A stretch of DNA of 64,000 nt, from positions 9,796,001-9,860,000 of the forward strand of contig NC_135240.1 of the NCBI RefSeq assembly GCF_947623445.1. The letters run 5' to 3'. This document shows, piece after piece, positions 1 through 12,769 of the stretch. Position 1 is the stretch's first letter, and each line of letters opens with the position of its first letter. The position numbers and the translations under genes were made by a program. This DNA is from Clavelina lepadiformis. Its lineage: Eukaryota > Chordata > Ascidiacea > Aplousobranchia > Clavelinidae. The notes below the pieces were generated by a model that did no database searches, was not told where the DNA came from, and was given only the letters and a program-made list of their open reading frames with translations.

Positions 1-326
1 TTAGGGGATGAATACAATCACATGAACTTCTTCTGCAAGTTTAAACAAATTCAGGGTCCGGGACATGGCTGTTCCTACATAAGATGTTTATTTAAGCTAA
101 TCAGCGAAACATCGAACAAAATTTCAGAACTGAAAATGGGTCAAAAAAGCACCAGAATTTCCGGAATTTATTTATTGTAAACCAATATTTTTAGACGGAT
201 AGCTTAACTTTAAAAAAGCAATTCCAGTATTGAGACACCTAATAGTGATAATATTCATACGATTTTAGCTACAGGTCATATTTTATGGAAGCGCATTAAG
301 ACTTCTGCATGTATTGACAGGCTTAC

Positions 327-3300
327 CTTTTCCTTTTCTGTCATTTTTTTCAGTAGATTCGGGCGAACCACCTTTTTCAATCCATCGTAATACATGACAA
401 CGTAAGAGCCAGTCTCTTTGATACTTAAAACTGTGCCTGGATAAAAGTTTCCATCTGACCATTGGGACAGAACATCATCACCAACATTGAACTTCTACAT
501 AGTTCAAAAAAAATTAATATGGAGTTTTTATGCCAAAAATAACAACTCATAAATTTTTGTGGTTTAAATACAAAACAATGTCAAACGATCAAGATAAGTT
601 TGTTAGCTTTTTGATGAAATGTTTGTCATGATTTAAGCAATTATAACTTTGGTAGGGTTGAGCTAGACTTTGCATACCAAGTGGTTGCGATAAAAGCCAC
701 AAAAGAAGGTATAAACATTTTACTAAAAAAGCGCTAACATATTTCGAACAACATTTGTTCTTTATCAAAGCTGCAATGAGTTACAGTAGTTGATTATCGG
801 TTTAAGTACTCTACAACGTTATATTAAAAGAAGAAGGGAACAAAATAAATAAGAAAAATGAGCTATCAGCATGCAGAAGACAAAGATAATAGCAGGAAAA
901 CAATGAGCCTATAACGATTCATGGGACATGGTAGTCAAACAAAAACTACATGTAAAACAATAAACCGCATGGTGCAGACATGACAGGATGTTGTACACTT
1001 AACCAATTAATTTTACCTGCACATCAACTTTCTTTTCGACAGTAGTTGAGCCGCGAATAAGATTGCTCGACATAGGAAAAAGAGTATCAAATCGCTTTCC
1101 CCAACCATTAAAATGAACCAAAACTTCCTGCTTGTCTTCATAAACCTGTGATATAAATATTGGCTGTTGCAATAGTTATCATGCAAGTCTGGTCATAGTA
1201 ATGAATTAGGATATACCTCAACAATTTTTGCTTTATACCACTTAGAACAGTCCATAGCTTCAATATTTGCTCCTTCCTCAAATTTGATCTCTTCCAAAGG
1301 TACAGCATCAGCAGGCACCATCGATTTTCTATTTGCACCTGGAGTGGTTACCTTAAGACAAAACAGTAATAAAATTTATTATCTTTGAAACATACCGACC
1401 GTGTACTCACTTGGGTTGAAACAAAATATCAGCAGTGTTTGTATTGCTATACTTACAGCTAATGGTTTCTTTTTTACTAGACTCTTTGGCTTTGTACTGT
1501 CTGTCGCAACAGTAGGAGTAACTGGTTTGCTCTTCTTTGTAATTGCAGGTGTAGTGCTAGAAGATATTGTGCCGTCGGTTATGTGGCCAGTTTCTGATTG
1601 GTCAGTTTGTTTAGTGTTTTCGGACATGTTTGATAAATCAACTTCAGATGTAGATGACGAAACTTTTGACTTTGCAGCTTTAAACAGAGTACTCGAAAGC
1701 TTCAAACTTCCAAGTGATTTCCTTCCCCTTGATTTTCGAGCTGCTGATTTAACAGACTTAGGCGAGAGGCTTGGGGATCTTGTCTTCAATGTTTGAGCTG
1801 CTGCTTTTCTCCTGCCATCCTCTGTTCGAGAGCGATAGTGTTTGGCACTTCTTCCACCACTATCAGAAGATCTATCCTTGACTGATGATGACTGAGTGCT
1901 ATCCAAAGTAGGAAGAGTTTTTTTATTATCTTTCTTCTGGGGTGATTTTGGAAGTGAAACATCACTTTGAGTCGAGTCTTTGTCTCTTGCGTTGCTTTTG
2001 ACGACTTTGATTTCTTGTAGTGGTGGTTTGTCTACACATGCCAAGTCCTAAATAAAATATTTCTGCATCAAATAACGAAATCCACACTAGCTAAGTAAGC
2101 ATGCAATGTTCACAATAAAACTATTGTTTTACACTGAGACTCGAAGTATGTTGCCATAAAAGCCCCTAATCTGTTTCTAACCTACACATCACGTTTTTGG
2201 GCATACCAGCTGCTTTACATTTTTTTTCATCTGCAAGAAATACTTACTACAGTAGCATAAAGAAAATTTAATTTCCCGAAATTTTCAGAAATTTGTCCTG
2301 AAACAATGCATGGGACAAACATTTTTTACTATTTAGGACACTAATTTAGATTTGCCGGTTAGCTAAAAACAAATAAAAGTATAATTTTGTAGTTTGGCAA
2401 TTGAATTGTCGAAGATAAACTGTATTTTTCCACAACTGATGCTGCAGAACTTAGTTGCCCTGTGGCAAGTGCACATTTTGAATAAACAAAAATTAACCAC
2501 ATACCCACAAAATCATTTTTTATGATAAAGGGACTATAATAAATTAATGACACAAAAACATGGTTTAAATGAGAAACTTACAGCAATAAAAGAATTAAGC
2601 AGTTGCCGAGATACAACATCATACCGACTGTCAGATGAGGACTTAAATGATTTGTAAGCTTCTTCAACATGAGGATGACGAACAAAAAAACCTAGTCGCC
2701 TAAAACAAAAATTTTAACCCAATTTTAAGTTAAAGCTATAAGATTTAGCGTGCCACAACAACCTTGCGGGTATCAAACTGGTTTAGCTTGTTTATGATAC
2801 TAGCACTTTTAGCCATGATAAAAATGGTGCATAATTGATAGTGAGATAAAAAAGTGTGGTACCTTATTGTAATCTGATGTACAGTACAGTGATTAACAAT
2901 ACAATCAACCATTCTTACATCACTAACTCAAAGCAGTTAATCTACGTTTTAGAATACTAGTAAAAAACAAAACTTCTTATGCACTTTAACTTGGTGAAAT
3001 CATAATGACTAGCAGGCAGCACAAGCTTTGTCTTTTTACTTCAGACCAGAAAAATTGAACCAGAGGGCAGTAATTGTAAGTACCACATCTTGGCCTATAA
3101 ACTCTGTTTTTAAGCAGTGAATATTAACTAAAAAGTGTAGGAGACTGATTATATCCGGCCTAAATAACCTAAACTTCTTATTGTCAAATTACTACTGTAC
3201 AGTTATGACTATTTAGCCAGAATTGAATGCGTGCGTTTGGTGTGTGGTTTATAACCATTGACAATCAACGTAATTGAAACGTTTTTGGTGGATATTCAAC

Positions 3301-4634
3301 GCATTTTATTTACAAATACATGTATATAATTTATTTATTTTTGTTTAGTGTTGGTAAGTTGTGAAAATTAATATAGATTAATCTAGCAGTTTTGCTATTT
3401 TGATAGATATCCAGGCTAGATTGCCATATCAATAAGTTACTTTTAGTGTATTTTTTGCATTAGAGTAACTAGTGCTTCAACCAAAATTGTTTATTATGCT
3501 GATTTGGCTTCTCCTACAAAAAGATTAAGATAAAAAGTTATCGTCAAGTTATTGACATATTCAGAGTGTGCTTTTTGGTTGAAACAACGTCTCGGCCAAC
3601 TTTACATGTAAGCAATACAATGTAGAACAAAAGTAAATAAAAATCGCAATTTATGTTAAAAACATATGCGATTGCTGTTATGTGGAAAGTTAAGCTGCAA
3701 TACTAGAAGTGAGTATCAGCTGCAATACTAGAAGTGAGTATCAGCTGCAAATATTCCGCATGAGCTTAAGTACTGGTACAGTATATCGCAAAATATTCAC
3801 TTACTGTTAAATACATTTTACCATGAAAGGCATTTCTTCCTGCAGAATACATCTTGTTTATGTCACAAAACATTTGTTGCCAAAAGAAAGAAAACTTGAG
3901 GGATCTTACATGCCAGTTATGAAGAAAATTATAGACTAGGCTTAAAAACTGTCGACATCTATCGTATTTATTGCCAGTATACCACATATGAACTAGATAT
4001 TGGATTGCTTTCAAGTTCCTCATTTTACAGGCATTTGCAGATGTGTACAAAATGCATGCATGTATGCTTCAATCAAGCTTTGCCATGATCATTAAGTAAA
4101 AGTAAAAAGGGACTGTTTTTCAAAAGACCTACCAAATATGGCTGACTTGGTTGTTTTTTGATCTATTTGTTCTAGGATATTTATCAAGATGTTGCTTCAA
4201 TGCACCATAAAGAAGTTTGTGAGGAATTCTAAGCTTCTTACTCCAGCATGACAGCAAAAACTTGCCAATTACCTCTTCTTCAGACTCACTAAAGGTAGTT
4301 GACGATCTCTAAAAAGTACAGTCAACAATAATTAATTGGTTGAATTATTATTATTAATAGTTCAACAGTTCAACACAATTTAACCAAATATTTCTCTACA
4401 AGGATTACAAAACACAACAGCAGCGAAATTTTAACATGTTTTCTATAACTACTGCTACTGGTAATGTTATTACTTTATCACAAACAGCTTACTGTAATGT
4501 ATAATTGTCCTGCTTGTCTAAACAAAAATGTAGCTTTAACGAATGACATTGGCGCATGGATTCTAACAAAACTTTTTATTTTATTTTGCAAATTACAAAA
4601 AAAATCTTACCTTGTTTGGACTTTTCTCTGACAT
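327..4634 (-). CDS. Tandem-Tudor protein, PHF20/PHF20L1-like, 5' part (seven exons, truncated by window edge)
   Basis: Exons on the minus strand: 4634-4611, 4308-4133, 2699-2582, 2047-1457, 1351-1217, 1145-1017, 494-327. All have GT-AG borders and keep one open frame of 447 codons; a donor (gtaagc) follows 327, so more exons lie beyond the window. Residues about 10-106 form a globular region I do not recognise (GKFLLSCWSKKLRIPHKLL, then LGFFVRHPHVEEAY). Residues about 107-330 are a Ser/Lys/Thr-rich, probably disordered linker with an S/T-P rich stretch. Two Tudor repeats follow: FEEGANIEAMDCSKWYKAKI...VLVHFNGW at about 327-375 and FNVGDDVLSQWSDGNFYPGT...YYDGLKK at about 393-435. Their order and spacing resemble PHF20/PHF20L1, whose Tudors bind methylated lysine in chromatin complexes. 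In those proteins the Tudors are N-terminal, whereas here about 320 residues precede them. The start is the ATG at 4634; another in-window ATG at 4639 is in a different frame. Intron lengths range from 71 bp to about 1.4 kb. Nuclear chromatin reader is an inference. Confidence 0.8.
3693..3750. repeat. 25-bp tandem repeat, about 2.3 copies
   Basis: The unit agctgcaatactagaagtga plus gtatc occurs at 3693-3717 and again at 3718-3742 without change, followed by a partial third copy. It lies inside intron 2 of the tandem-Tudor gene. Confidence 0.9.
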
Positions 4635-6900
4635 TTCATATATATTAAGCGATCACAAAGTCAGCAACAGTTTTGAGCTATGCTATTTAACGAAATATGA
4701 CTGTAGTGCCTATGTACAACCTTTTTAAGAATAAAACGTTAAACAAAATAATGAGATTTTAGCTACCAATATAATTTACATAACTAGGTAATTTTCCTTT
4801 TATGTTATGAAGTGGAAAGTGTGGCACACATATACACACAATGAATGCCAGCCTGGTCATACAAGAAAGGTTGCACTGCGAATTTAAACTATCAGAAGAA
4901 AAAAAGCAGTACCATGCAGATAACCACGCTAGCTAACGTTGGTAACTGATTACGATGTGTAATGACCATAGCTAAACATAAAGCAACAGCAATGACAGTT
5001 TAAAATATGATCAGATACAGAGCCTGTCTGAATAAAAATTATAAGTGGTTCAGTGCTAAAGCTAGGCAAATATGACATATTATAAAAATGTAGAGATAGT
5101 GCTGAAATTCTACTCAAATACCACAAGGTTGCTAAAAGCAAACAAACCACAAGTAGACACATAATTTTACTAGTTTCAGGACATGCTTATAACATAACAA
5201 GGTTTACTAGTTTCGGACATGCTTATGTTATTCATCAGAGTGAAAGTTTGAATAAATTGATGAATGTCTCCAGTTGTCCATAATCACTAAATTATTTTAT
5301 TCTGATGTCCAGACATATGGTAGAAAAAATGTAAACAGATATTCCCACAACTGCTTTAGAAAGCAAGCTTAGAAGAATGAAAACAAAATTGCTCAACAAA
5401 GTAGAAGAAAAATTATGTTTCTAAAGCACCAATACTAAACAATGACATAGAATTTTAAATTAATTCAAAAGTGCAGAGCATGAGCTGTGTGACGTGTAGC
5501 ATAACAGTCCATTTAAATGAGGAGCCTTCATGTAGCCAGGAATAACCTAGCGGGGACCCTAAAAAAGTTATAAAAAATAACTCACAAGTAGCTAAAATAA
5601 AAAATGAAATGAAAACAAAAACAACCACAATGGGCAGTTTTTCATAGTAGCTGATCATCTACACCAGTAGGGTACATATGTTCAATGCCATTATGCCTAT
5701 GCAGAAAAAAGTGTATGTATAACTTAATAGGTGGATGATGACTAGTAATTTGATTACTTACTATGAAACAACTCACGCCAGCAATAATGATCAGGCTACT
5801 AAATTTGCTTTAAGAACACATTATAGTGAAAAAGATTTTACTTTACTGTCAGTCAGAAATATCCAGTATTTTGCCAGACACTTACTCCCAATAATTTTTT
5901 CGAAACTATGATGTGGCTTTCAACTGGAGTGTCACATGCAGTTCACCCATGTCGATTTCAAATTTTTCATTTCTGTTTCATTTTTTCTTTTCGTAATTGT
6001 AAATAATTTTAAATCAATTAACTGCATTAATTTTGGTAATTTGCAAAAAGGACACCAATCTGTAAGTTGCAGCTTTTATCTTGTAGTGATTTCTTTATTG
6101 ATCACATTCACCAATTGTGCTACACAAAGGTTGTAAAAATATCCAATTCGTAAAATGTTTAATGATCATGATATCACTTATAAATAATGCAAAAAATGCT
6201 AAATCTTGATAATTTTACCGGCCTTAATTTTAGTTACACAGGCCAAAGGTCACAAAAGCAAAGATGTAAAATTACTTACCGCCATACATTTTTAAGTCAA
6301 CAATCCCAATGATTTAAATCCTTGACATTAGAAACATTTAAATGTTACTGAAGTAGGCTTTCATTAGACATATATATCTGCAAAGGCATGATATGCACTA
6401 CAACACTACAGTTATTCCGATCTCAGATCATCAACTCTACATCTGATGTTATGACATGTGGTAAAAGCTGAGCATTGTAATTAGTTTCAAACCATGACAG
6501 GCATGACTATCTTTTGATACTACTACGCCACCAAATTATTCTGATCAACTATTAAGTGATCAAACTGGTACAATCAGTGTATAATCAAAATGCAACCAGT
6601 AAACAACAGGCATGCCATACTTTTTTATGCAAATACTAAATTATAACTACAGCAAACATAGTAACTTTGACTTTAATTTGAATAGCAACAAGGCACAACA
6701 AAAAAATAGACAAAGCAGTTCATGCTGTTATAATGCCATTTTTGCTTAGAACTGCACGCACAGTTTCTAAAAAAACTGCCTTATGTTCCAATCCAGCTTA
6801 AAAATTTCTTAATTTTTATTCTACAATTTCATTACACAAGTATCAACAAAAATTCTCAACATATTAAACTGCTACATAAGCTATATGATGAACAATAATG
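4635..6900. other. Gene-free stretch upstream of the tandem-Tudor gene
   Basis: No exon, RNA gene or recognisable transposon was found. The only structure seen is a near-exact direct repeat of about 20 bp (tttactagtttc, optional a, ggacatgcttat) at about 5166-5189 and 5204-5225. The promoter of the minus-strand Tudor gene should lie just right of 4634, but no motif stands out. Confidence 0.5.
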
Positions 6901-7419
6901 TTATCCTATACAGTAGGCAACTCTAGCACACCTTCTTGTCTACCAACAGACCACCAAATGCATGATAGTACTAGTCAAGCAATGATATACTAACTATAAA
7001 GTGGCTTTCATGGAATTGAGCCTAATTTAGTACCAGTATTTTAAACCAGTTGTGGTTAATATTAGGCTAATCCTACGAAACCCTGTACATGAAAACGGAC
7101 TTTTAATAAGCATTACTGTACTTTGTACCAAACAACCTATTACTCTCCTAAACTAGCCTACCTATTTCCTTTCATTTTGTAACTCCAATGAGCCTGGGCC
7201 TATTACTCTATTGAGCTTAACGCCTTTTAGCCTAGTTATCCAAACTTTACCAGCCCAACCACAACTGTTCTCCTCTATCAAACTTCCTAGGTCGCAATTA
7301 GAATATCTCTTTAGTCCAGTTGTAAAGAATCATAGAGGTCTTTTAGTGATACACTCTGCTAACTTAGCGTGATGCCAATTAGCACAACACCTAGCTTAAT
7401 AGCCTACGAAATCAGTTAG

Positions 7420-8230
7420 AACACTGTACCTGATGTTTGGATACACTTGTATACCTGCTATGAACATGTGCACATGTGGTTGCTATCATGGTACAAATAT
7501 AATTAAACAGATAAATGCACTAACAACAACACATGAAAATAGTGCCAATGTTTGAATGCTGCAAAATTCAACTGTCTCTTAAAAGTACACTTTGTATTTG
7601 CAATATAAGATTTCTGATAAACAAAATCTTGCATATCCAGCATAAAGTATGTACCTTAATGTAAGTCCATTGAAATTTTCCCCAGTTAACCTATGCAAAC
7701 TCATGTAGAAATGCCTTTGATACAAACTGAAGCAGTACATTATAACTGGTCACATATAAAATGAGACAGAAAAACCAAATAAAAAATGACATAAAAATAT
7801 GAGAAAGTCATATATAGTACTAAAGGTTAATACGTCACCAAACTAGGCAAGAACGCAACCAACAATATCTTTGAATATTTCACAAATGAAAACATTCAAT
7901 TGCATTTTATTGACTTTGCCAACCAAGTGATAATTTAATGAAACATTGTGTGAACAGCATATTTATATTTGTTTGCTTTTGCATATTAGACACACAAATA
8001 CTTTATACAGATAAGTAAAATTACTGTTAAATAACCGAGAAACGCGATTTAGTGTAAATTATGTATGCATATTGCAAAACCTATAAACGAAAGGAAAACT
8101 AGAATGAGTGATGCTAATTCATATGTTAACAATAATAACTTGAAATGTTTTAATATTTCTTACTGCTAGTTGTTTTTATACTCACTGGCGTTATATGTTT
8201 GATATGTAGTGCATAGTATTCCACACATGA
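7420..8230. repeat. Diverged duplication, copy A
   Basis: Blocks match 11280-14120 in order. Examples: the stretch around 7500-7640 (aaacagataaa... gaatgctgcaaaattcaact... aacaaaatcttgcat) against 11380-11520; 7670-7760 against 11540-11650; 8010-8090 against 12515-12610; 8160-8200 against 14075-14110. Divergence is high and there is no coding capacity. Weaker similarity may begin near 7080 (against about 10800). It could be an old segmental duplication or two copies of one large repeat. Confidence 0.6.
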
Positions 8231-8599
8231 AACTAACACCTCCATCTTTCAGTTCGATCTTATTAGACAATTGTGATCGTACCACAACAAAATACAACAT
8301 TATCCTAAAAAGCTATTTCAAGATTTGTGGCTGACAAATAGTTTAATTTAATAAATCGATTTAAACGGACAAGAACAGAAATTGGATATAGCCTACAATA
8401 AATACATTAAAGATTCTACTTTGTTTGTTTGTTATTATGACATCACAAGTTTGCGCTGGATTTGCAAAAAAGCTGAAGTCATAAAGTTTGGGTTTGTTGA
8501 ATGTGTATTTTTTTCATATTTGCACAAACCCTAAATGTATACATTGAAGAGTCGTTGAGTAGCCGGCCCAAATGGATTTACGCATCGCATCAGTGGAAG

Positions 8600-9240
8600 A
8601 TTTCAATGCAAATGGATTTACGCAAATTGATTTACAAATAGATTTACGCATCACATCAGTGGAATATTTCAATGCAACAGCACTAACATCATCTACGCCA
8701 TCTGCTGTCAACGCTGCCCAAAGGCAATTTACGTTGGAGAAACAGGATCAACCTTGAGGAAACAATTCACGGGTCACAGAAGTGATATTCGTCATGAACA
8801 CAACCATAAACCAGTAGATGAACATTTTAACTCACCGGGCTATAACATCAATGACTTACTCATCACCGTATTGTGAAAGTTAATTTCTAATAACCACCTT
8901 GATCGCAAAATTAAGGAACAGCGCACCATTCACTTCTTAATTTTATTAATAACAGTATTAACATAGATGCTGGTTTTATGGGACTTTGTAAATATATATT
9001 CATTATTTGACTTTAATATGTCTTAATTCCCGTTGTCCTTTCATGTACCGATTTATTTTATTTTAATTTGCTACGCAATCAAGTATTTTGTGATTGCTTG
9101 GATGCATGTAGAAATTACGTCAAAATTGCGATTTTTGTTTCCAAGCAGACCTTTACCTAGCAATTTTGAGATATTTTTTGCCATTTCACAGTACACCTAA
9201 AGAAGCAAGCTTATGCTTGCGAAAGCTCGTGTCGAAAAAT
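8600..9240 (+). mobile_element. Penelope-like element remnant with GIY-YIG endonuclease fragment
   Basis: From about 8665 one frame reads FQCNSTNIIYAICCQRCPKA, then IYVGETGSTLRKQFTGHR and a downstream HKPVDEHFN block, before a TGA at 8873. This is the typical C-terminal GIY-YIG endonuclease of Penelope-like retroelements: a Cys-rich knuckle, then Y-V-G-E-T-G-S, then R...H. The frame continues after the stop with recognisable residues (NNHLDRKIKEQRTIHFL). No reverse transcriptase remains. A tandem partial duplication of the sequence around 'aaatggatttacgca' precedes it (8570-8665). A hammerhead-like fold follows at 9197-9233. The copy is a dead 5'-truncated fragment. Confidence 0.7.
9197..9233 (+). 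ncRNA. Degenerate hammerhead-ribozyme-like motif of the Penelope-like element
   Basis: In order: ctaaaga (a one-base variant of the core CUGANGA), a perfect 6-bp stem gcaagc/gcttgc around a ttat loop, gaaa, a very short distal segment, and gtc. This is the order of a minimal type I hammerhead with short helix III, as known from Penelope-like elements. The invariant G of CUGA is replaced by A and helix III does not pair cleanly, so activity is unlikely. It follows the GIY-YIG fragment by about 0.2-0.3 kb. Confidence 0.45.
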
Positions 9241-9336
9241 ATTAAGTTAACCTGAAGAGTGCCAAACTATACCCTGTTTCTTATTTCATACTTCTTTGGT
9301 AAAATATCTCAATATTTATCCTCAAACTGGGTAAAG

Positions 9337-9754
9337 CAGGGGTGTCTAACTCGAGGCCCGCAGATGTTTTTCGAAATGACTTATAAAATTGAATCGCCTA
9401 CGTAATTTATCGCAAACTTACATTGCGAGAAATTGGCATTGTATTTTTACTAATTTCTGACAGTCATATGGAAAACTCGCTTCGCATTGCTACATCGTCT
9501 ATCTCACCGAATATTGCGAAACTTGTTAGAGAAACACAGTGCCAAACTTCAATTGAAATGTCAACGTGTAGTAAAATACTATAGCTTGGTATGCTTATTG
9601 TTTTTATAATTGTAAAAGAGGAAAATCTGTATTTCTAAGATTAGAATTTTGATGTGAGGGCTTTAATTAGAAATTAGCAGTAAACTCAAGTGGCCGACGA
9701 AATCATTCGTAAATCGCATGTAGCTGCTTGGACAAAAAAGGTTGGACACCCCTG
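9337..9754. mobile_element. hAT-type MITE (family 1, copy a)
   Basis: The 418-bp element has ends caggggtgtctaact... and ...ggttggacacccctg, which are imperfect inverted repeats. It is flanked by a perfect 8-bp target duplication, gggtaaag, at 9329-9336 and 9755-9762. There is no coding capacity. The interior matches 23436-23839 in reverse orientation over most of its length. Inverted ends beginning CAGGG and an 8-bp duplication are hAT hallmarks. Confidence 0.9.
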
Positions 9755-9762
9755 GGGTAAAG

Positions 9763-11037
9763 TCTATAGCAAGATTTCAACTAGGCAATGATTTCTTATC
9801 ACTCATGCTATGATTACCGAGCTAGTCGTTGTGCAAGTTCCGATACATATAAATTTTTTTCCTTTTTTCAAATTTTTTATATTGTATTGATCGAATATGG
9901 ATCTGTTCACTAGAACTACTAAACAAGAGAAAATGTCGTTCATGCCTTACCCAAGGATAGGATAAACGCTAAAACACCTTAAATTATACTTAGCTTACCT
10001 TACTTACAGTTATTAGCACCATGCGTGCCCTGATAAACAATGAACATTTTGAAATTCTTTATTAAACAACGAACAACTCTTACCAGATGTTCAATATTTA
10101 AGGAATAAGTTTAAGTCTGGGAAAAACAGACTGCAACTACTCAACAACGTGCAAACTACAAATGCATGCAGACATAGTAATAAATATATAATAAACAAAC
10201 TCTAAGGCAATTTTCTCTGTTTGACTGCAAATCTGTAACAAATGTACTGTAATACATACTGTTTGCTGGTATGTTATCAGTATCATAATCTTTATTCTCA
10301 AGATGAGGATAGTTTTATCATGACTTAAACTCGGCGATGTTTCCTCACCACCCGAGCCCCAGTTGCTCAAGTTGTCTTTGCAAAGAATGTCATGCCTTGT
10401 AGGCTGTTAAGCTCCTGCATGCACTATTTTTCATATGAACTGCATTATTTTCCGGTCCTGCTAATATTTCTTACTTTTTAAAGTATCCGTAACTTTATTA
10501 CACTGCAACAAGTACCAATGGGAGACTTTCAACATACTAAACAACAAGGTAAACCTGTACGACAAACAATAATGTAGGCCTATTTTGATCATAAATACAG
10601 TATTATAGCATACTTTTTTGTCCACTATGGACCAGGAAGATGCATGATAGCACTTGCAAAGTCCCAACCCCTACTAACTCAATCAGGTCTTGCTATATAA
10701 GTGGCGATAGTACTATTTTAGCCTGTGATTTAAGACTAGCCAGTCACTGGTAGTTCTAACCTAGTTAACCCCAGAAAACTCAATTCATGATTAATGAGAT
10801 TCATATCCTTGTAAGCATTACTATACTTAATAGCAAACAGCCTGTTACAATATTAACTACTTTTTTATTTTATAGTATTATTTTTATTAATTAAGTTTCA
10901 GTTTTTTCTATCCGTTCCCTTTCTTTTTGTTTTGCAATAGAATCTAGGGCAACTGCCCCAGATTACACCAGAATCTGACCTACACCATACAATTATGTTA
11001 AAATTATACTTTTTAGTTTACTTTAAAAGGTGAAAAT

Positions 11038-11040
<3 letters not shown>
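9763..11040. other. Stretch without recognised gene
   Basis: No exon or RNA gene was seen. From about 10895 the sequence matches the 3' untranslated end of the LINE at 12780-14008 ('caatagaatctagggcaactgccc' type block, then 'aggtgaaaataaa'), so a short 3' LINE fragment occupies about 10895-11074. Confidence 0.55.

Positions 11041-11074
<34 letters not shown>
11041..11074. repeat. (CT)17 microsatellite
   Basis: An uninterrupted CT run directly follows 'gtgaaaataaa'. The same junction, gaatggtgaaataaa followed by a CT run, ends the LINE copies at 13993-14007 and 63719-63729. The microsatellite is therefore probably the expanded 3' tail of a LINE fragment. Confidence 0.95.
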
Positions 11075-11078
<4 letters not shown>

Positions 11079-12084
11079 ATTTGAAGTGGTTAATTGCCAA
11101 AACTATCAATTTTGCTTTTTAGCCTATACAGTATATGTATTTAAACCTCACTAGCCGAACTACAGTACACCTGCACTCCTTCAACAGATTTTACAAAATA
11201 GTTCTGAGTTTTACTTTTCCATCTCCATAGACTTCTTCTTAAGTCTAGTTTAAAAGACTCATAAATAACTGTTAAGTGGAACACAGCACCTGAAAGTTTG
11301 GGTACCCTTGCATAGACCTGTTAGTGCTATGTACTGTACATTGTAGGCACGTGGTTTACTAGCATAATACAAGTAAAAATAAGCAGATAAACCCAACAAC
11401 CACAATTGAAAATGGTGTCAGTATTTGCATGCTGCAGAATTGAACTTCCTAACCGCAAACTTTCCCTTATTATACATTACATAATATAAGATGTCTGTTT
11501 TAAAACAAAATCTTCCATGCCCACCCACTCTGATATCATTTTCCCCAGGTAATCCATGCAACTGCATGTCAACATGTCTTTGACACAAAATACAGTTAGT
11601 ATTCAGAATCTGGCCAGACATAAACAGGTCAGTCAAATACAAAATGACAGTAACATGTTAACATGCCACAGTAGGTTAATATGTCACCAAAGAAAATGAA
11701 AGTTTGTAAACTAACAATATATGATACGTCACACTTAAAAAGTTTCCTACTTCCATCAATTTGCACAAATCTTAAAAGAATGTTTACAATTACATTATAT
11801 CAATAGCATAATTATACTTGTTTGCTTTTTGGTGTCCCACTACTAAATATTCAATGTATGGAAAACATAAAATCTCGTATCAGCAAGCCACCAAAAATTT
11901 CGCACTGCAAAATCCATGGAGAAAATAAGCATAAACGTTATATACAATGCCATATATACCAAGAATGTTCTGAAGATTTGCCTAAATGTTTGGCACAAGC
12001 ATTATTAATTATCACTCTTAAATGGTCCCACTTTATAAAAACACTTATTTCTTCACCAAAAGAAATCTGAAACTTTCTTATTGC

Positions 12085-12345
12085 AACATATTTCTTTTCA
12101 TTCCACATAATTGTACTTTTTTCGCCATTAACTGTGTGGAATGAAAGTTAGGATGCTAACCGTTGTAGTTATAGCACAATAACATACTTGCTCACAAACA
12201 ATTAACAAGCAGAAAAAAGTGGCAAAGCCCAAAGGTTTAAAGCATGCAAGATAGCTATAATAGAATTTTGCTATAAGATGGTAGGTTAGCATGGCTACCA
12301 AACCCACAATGATTGCCTCATAAAATTTGCCATATATCAATCGGT
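12085..12345. repeat. Dispersed repeat X, copy 1
   Basis: It shares the ordered blocks 'ccatt/gttaactgtg', 'tcacaaacaattaacaagca', 'aaaggtttaaagcatgcaag' and 'gttagcatggctaccaaa' with 23140-23345 and 52765-52945. There is no coding capacity, and the ends and target duplications were not resolved. It could be a SINE or a MITE. Confidence 0.55.
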
Positions 12346-12769
12346 GCCAAGCTTATAATTTAGGAACTCGCAGTTTGGTTAGGTCTATTTAAGGAACATA
12401 TCAAATCCTGGCCTAGTTTGACATTGTAGTTAGATTTTTTTTATTGCGATAAAAAAAAAAACAGACCATTGCAAGGAAGAATGTACAAATAAGCAGCAAG
12501 AATGTAACAGATAACAAGTGAAATTGCTGTTAAATGACAGAGAAAAAGAGAATTGAGGTAATTAAATTGACATATGTACACATTATGTAACCTATCTTTA
12601 TCTTTTCCACAAAAACCAAGTTCAAACGGTGTATGTCAATCAGACCTTGCACAAATGCTAGCTCAATAAATTCCTCATGCAATGAGGAATCATCGCTGAG
12701 TTTAAATCATGCAAAGGCTTTCCTCAGTTCGAGGATAAAGATTATGATACCATACCGGTACCAGAAGAG

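Noticed and set aside
1401..1796. Plus-strand 131-codon open frame
   Set aside because: It lies opposite exon 4 of the tandem-Tudor gene, whose frame joins in phase to conserved Tudor exons. The plus frame is a shadow.
8572..8757. Small frames on both strands around 8514-8757 as genes
   Set aside because: They are created by a tandem partial duplication and are shadows of the Penelope-like GIY-YIG frame.
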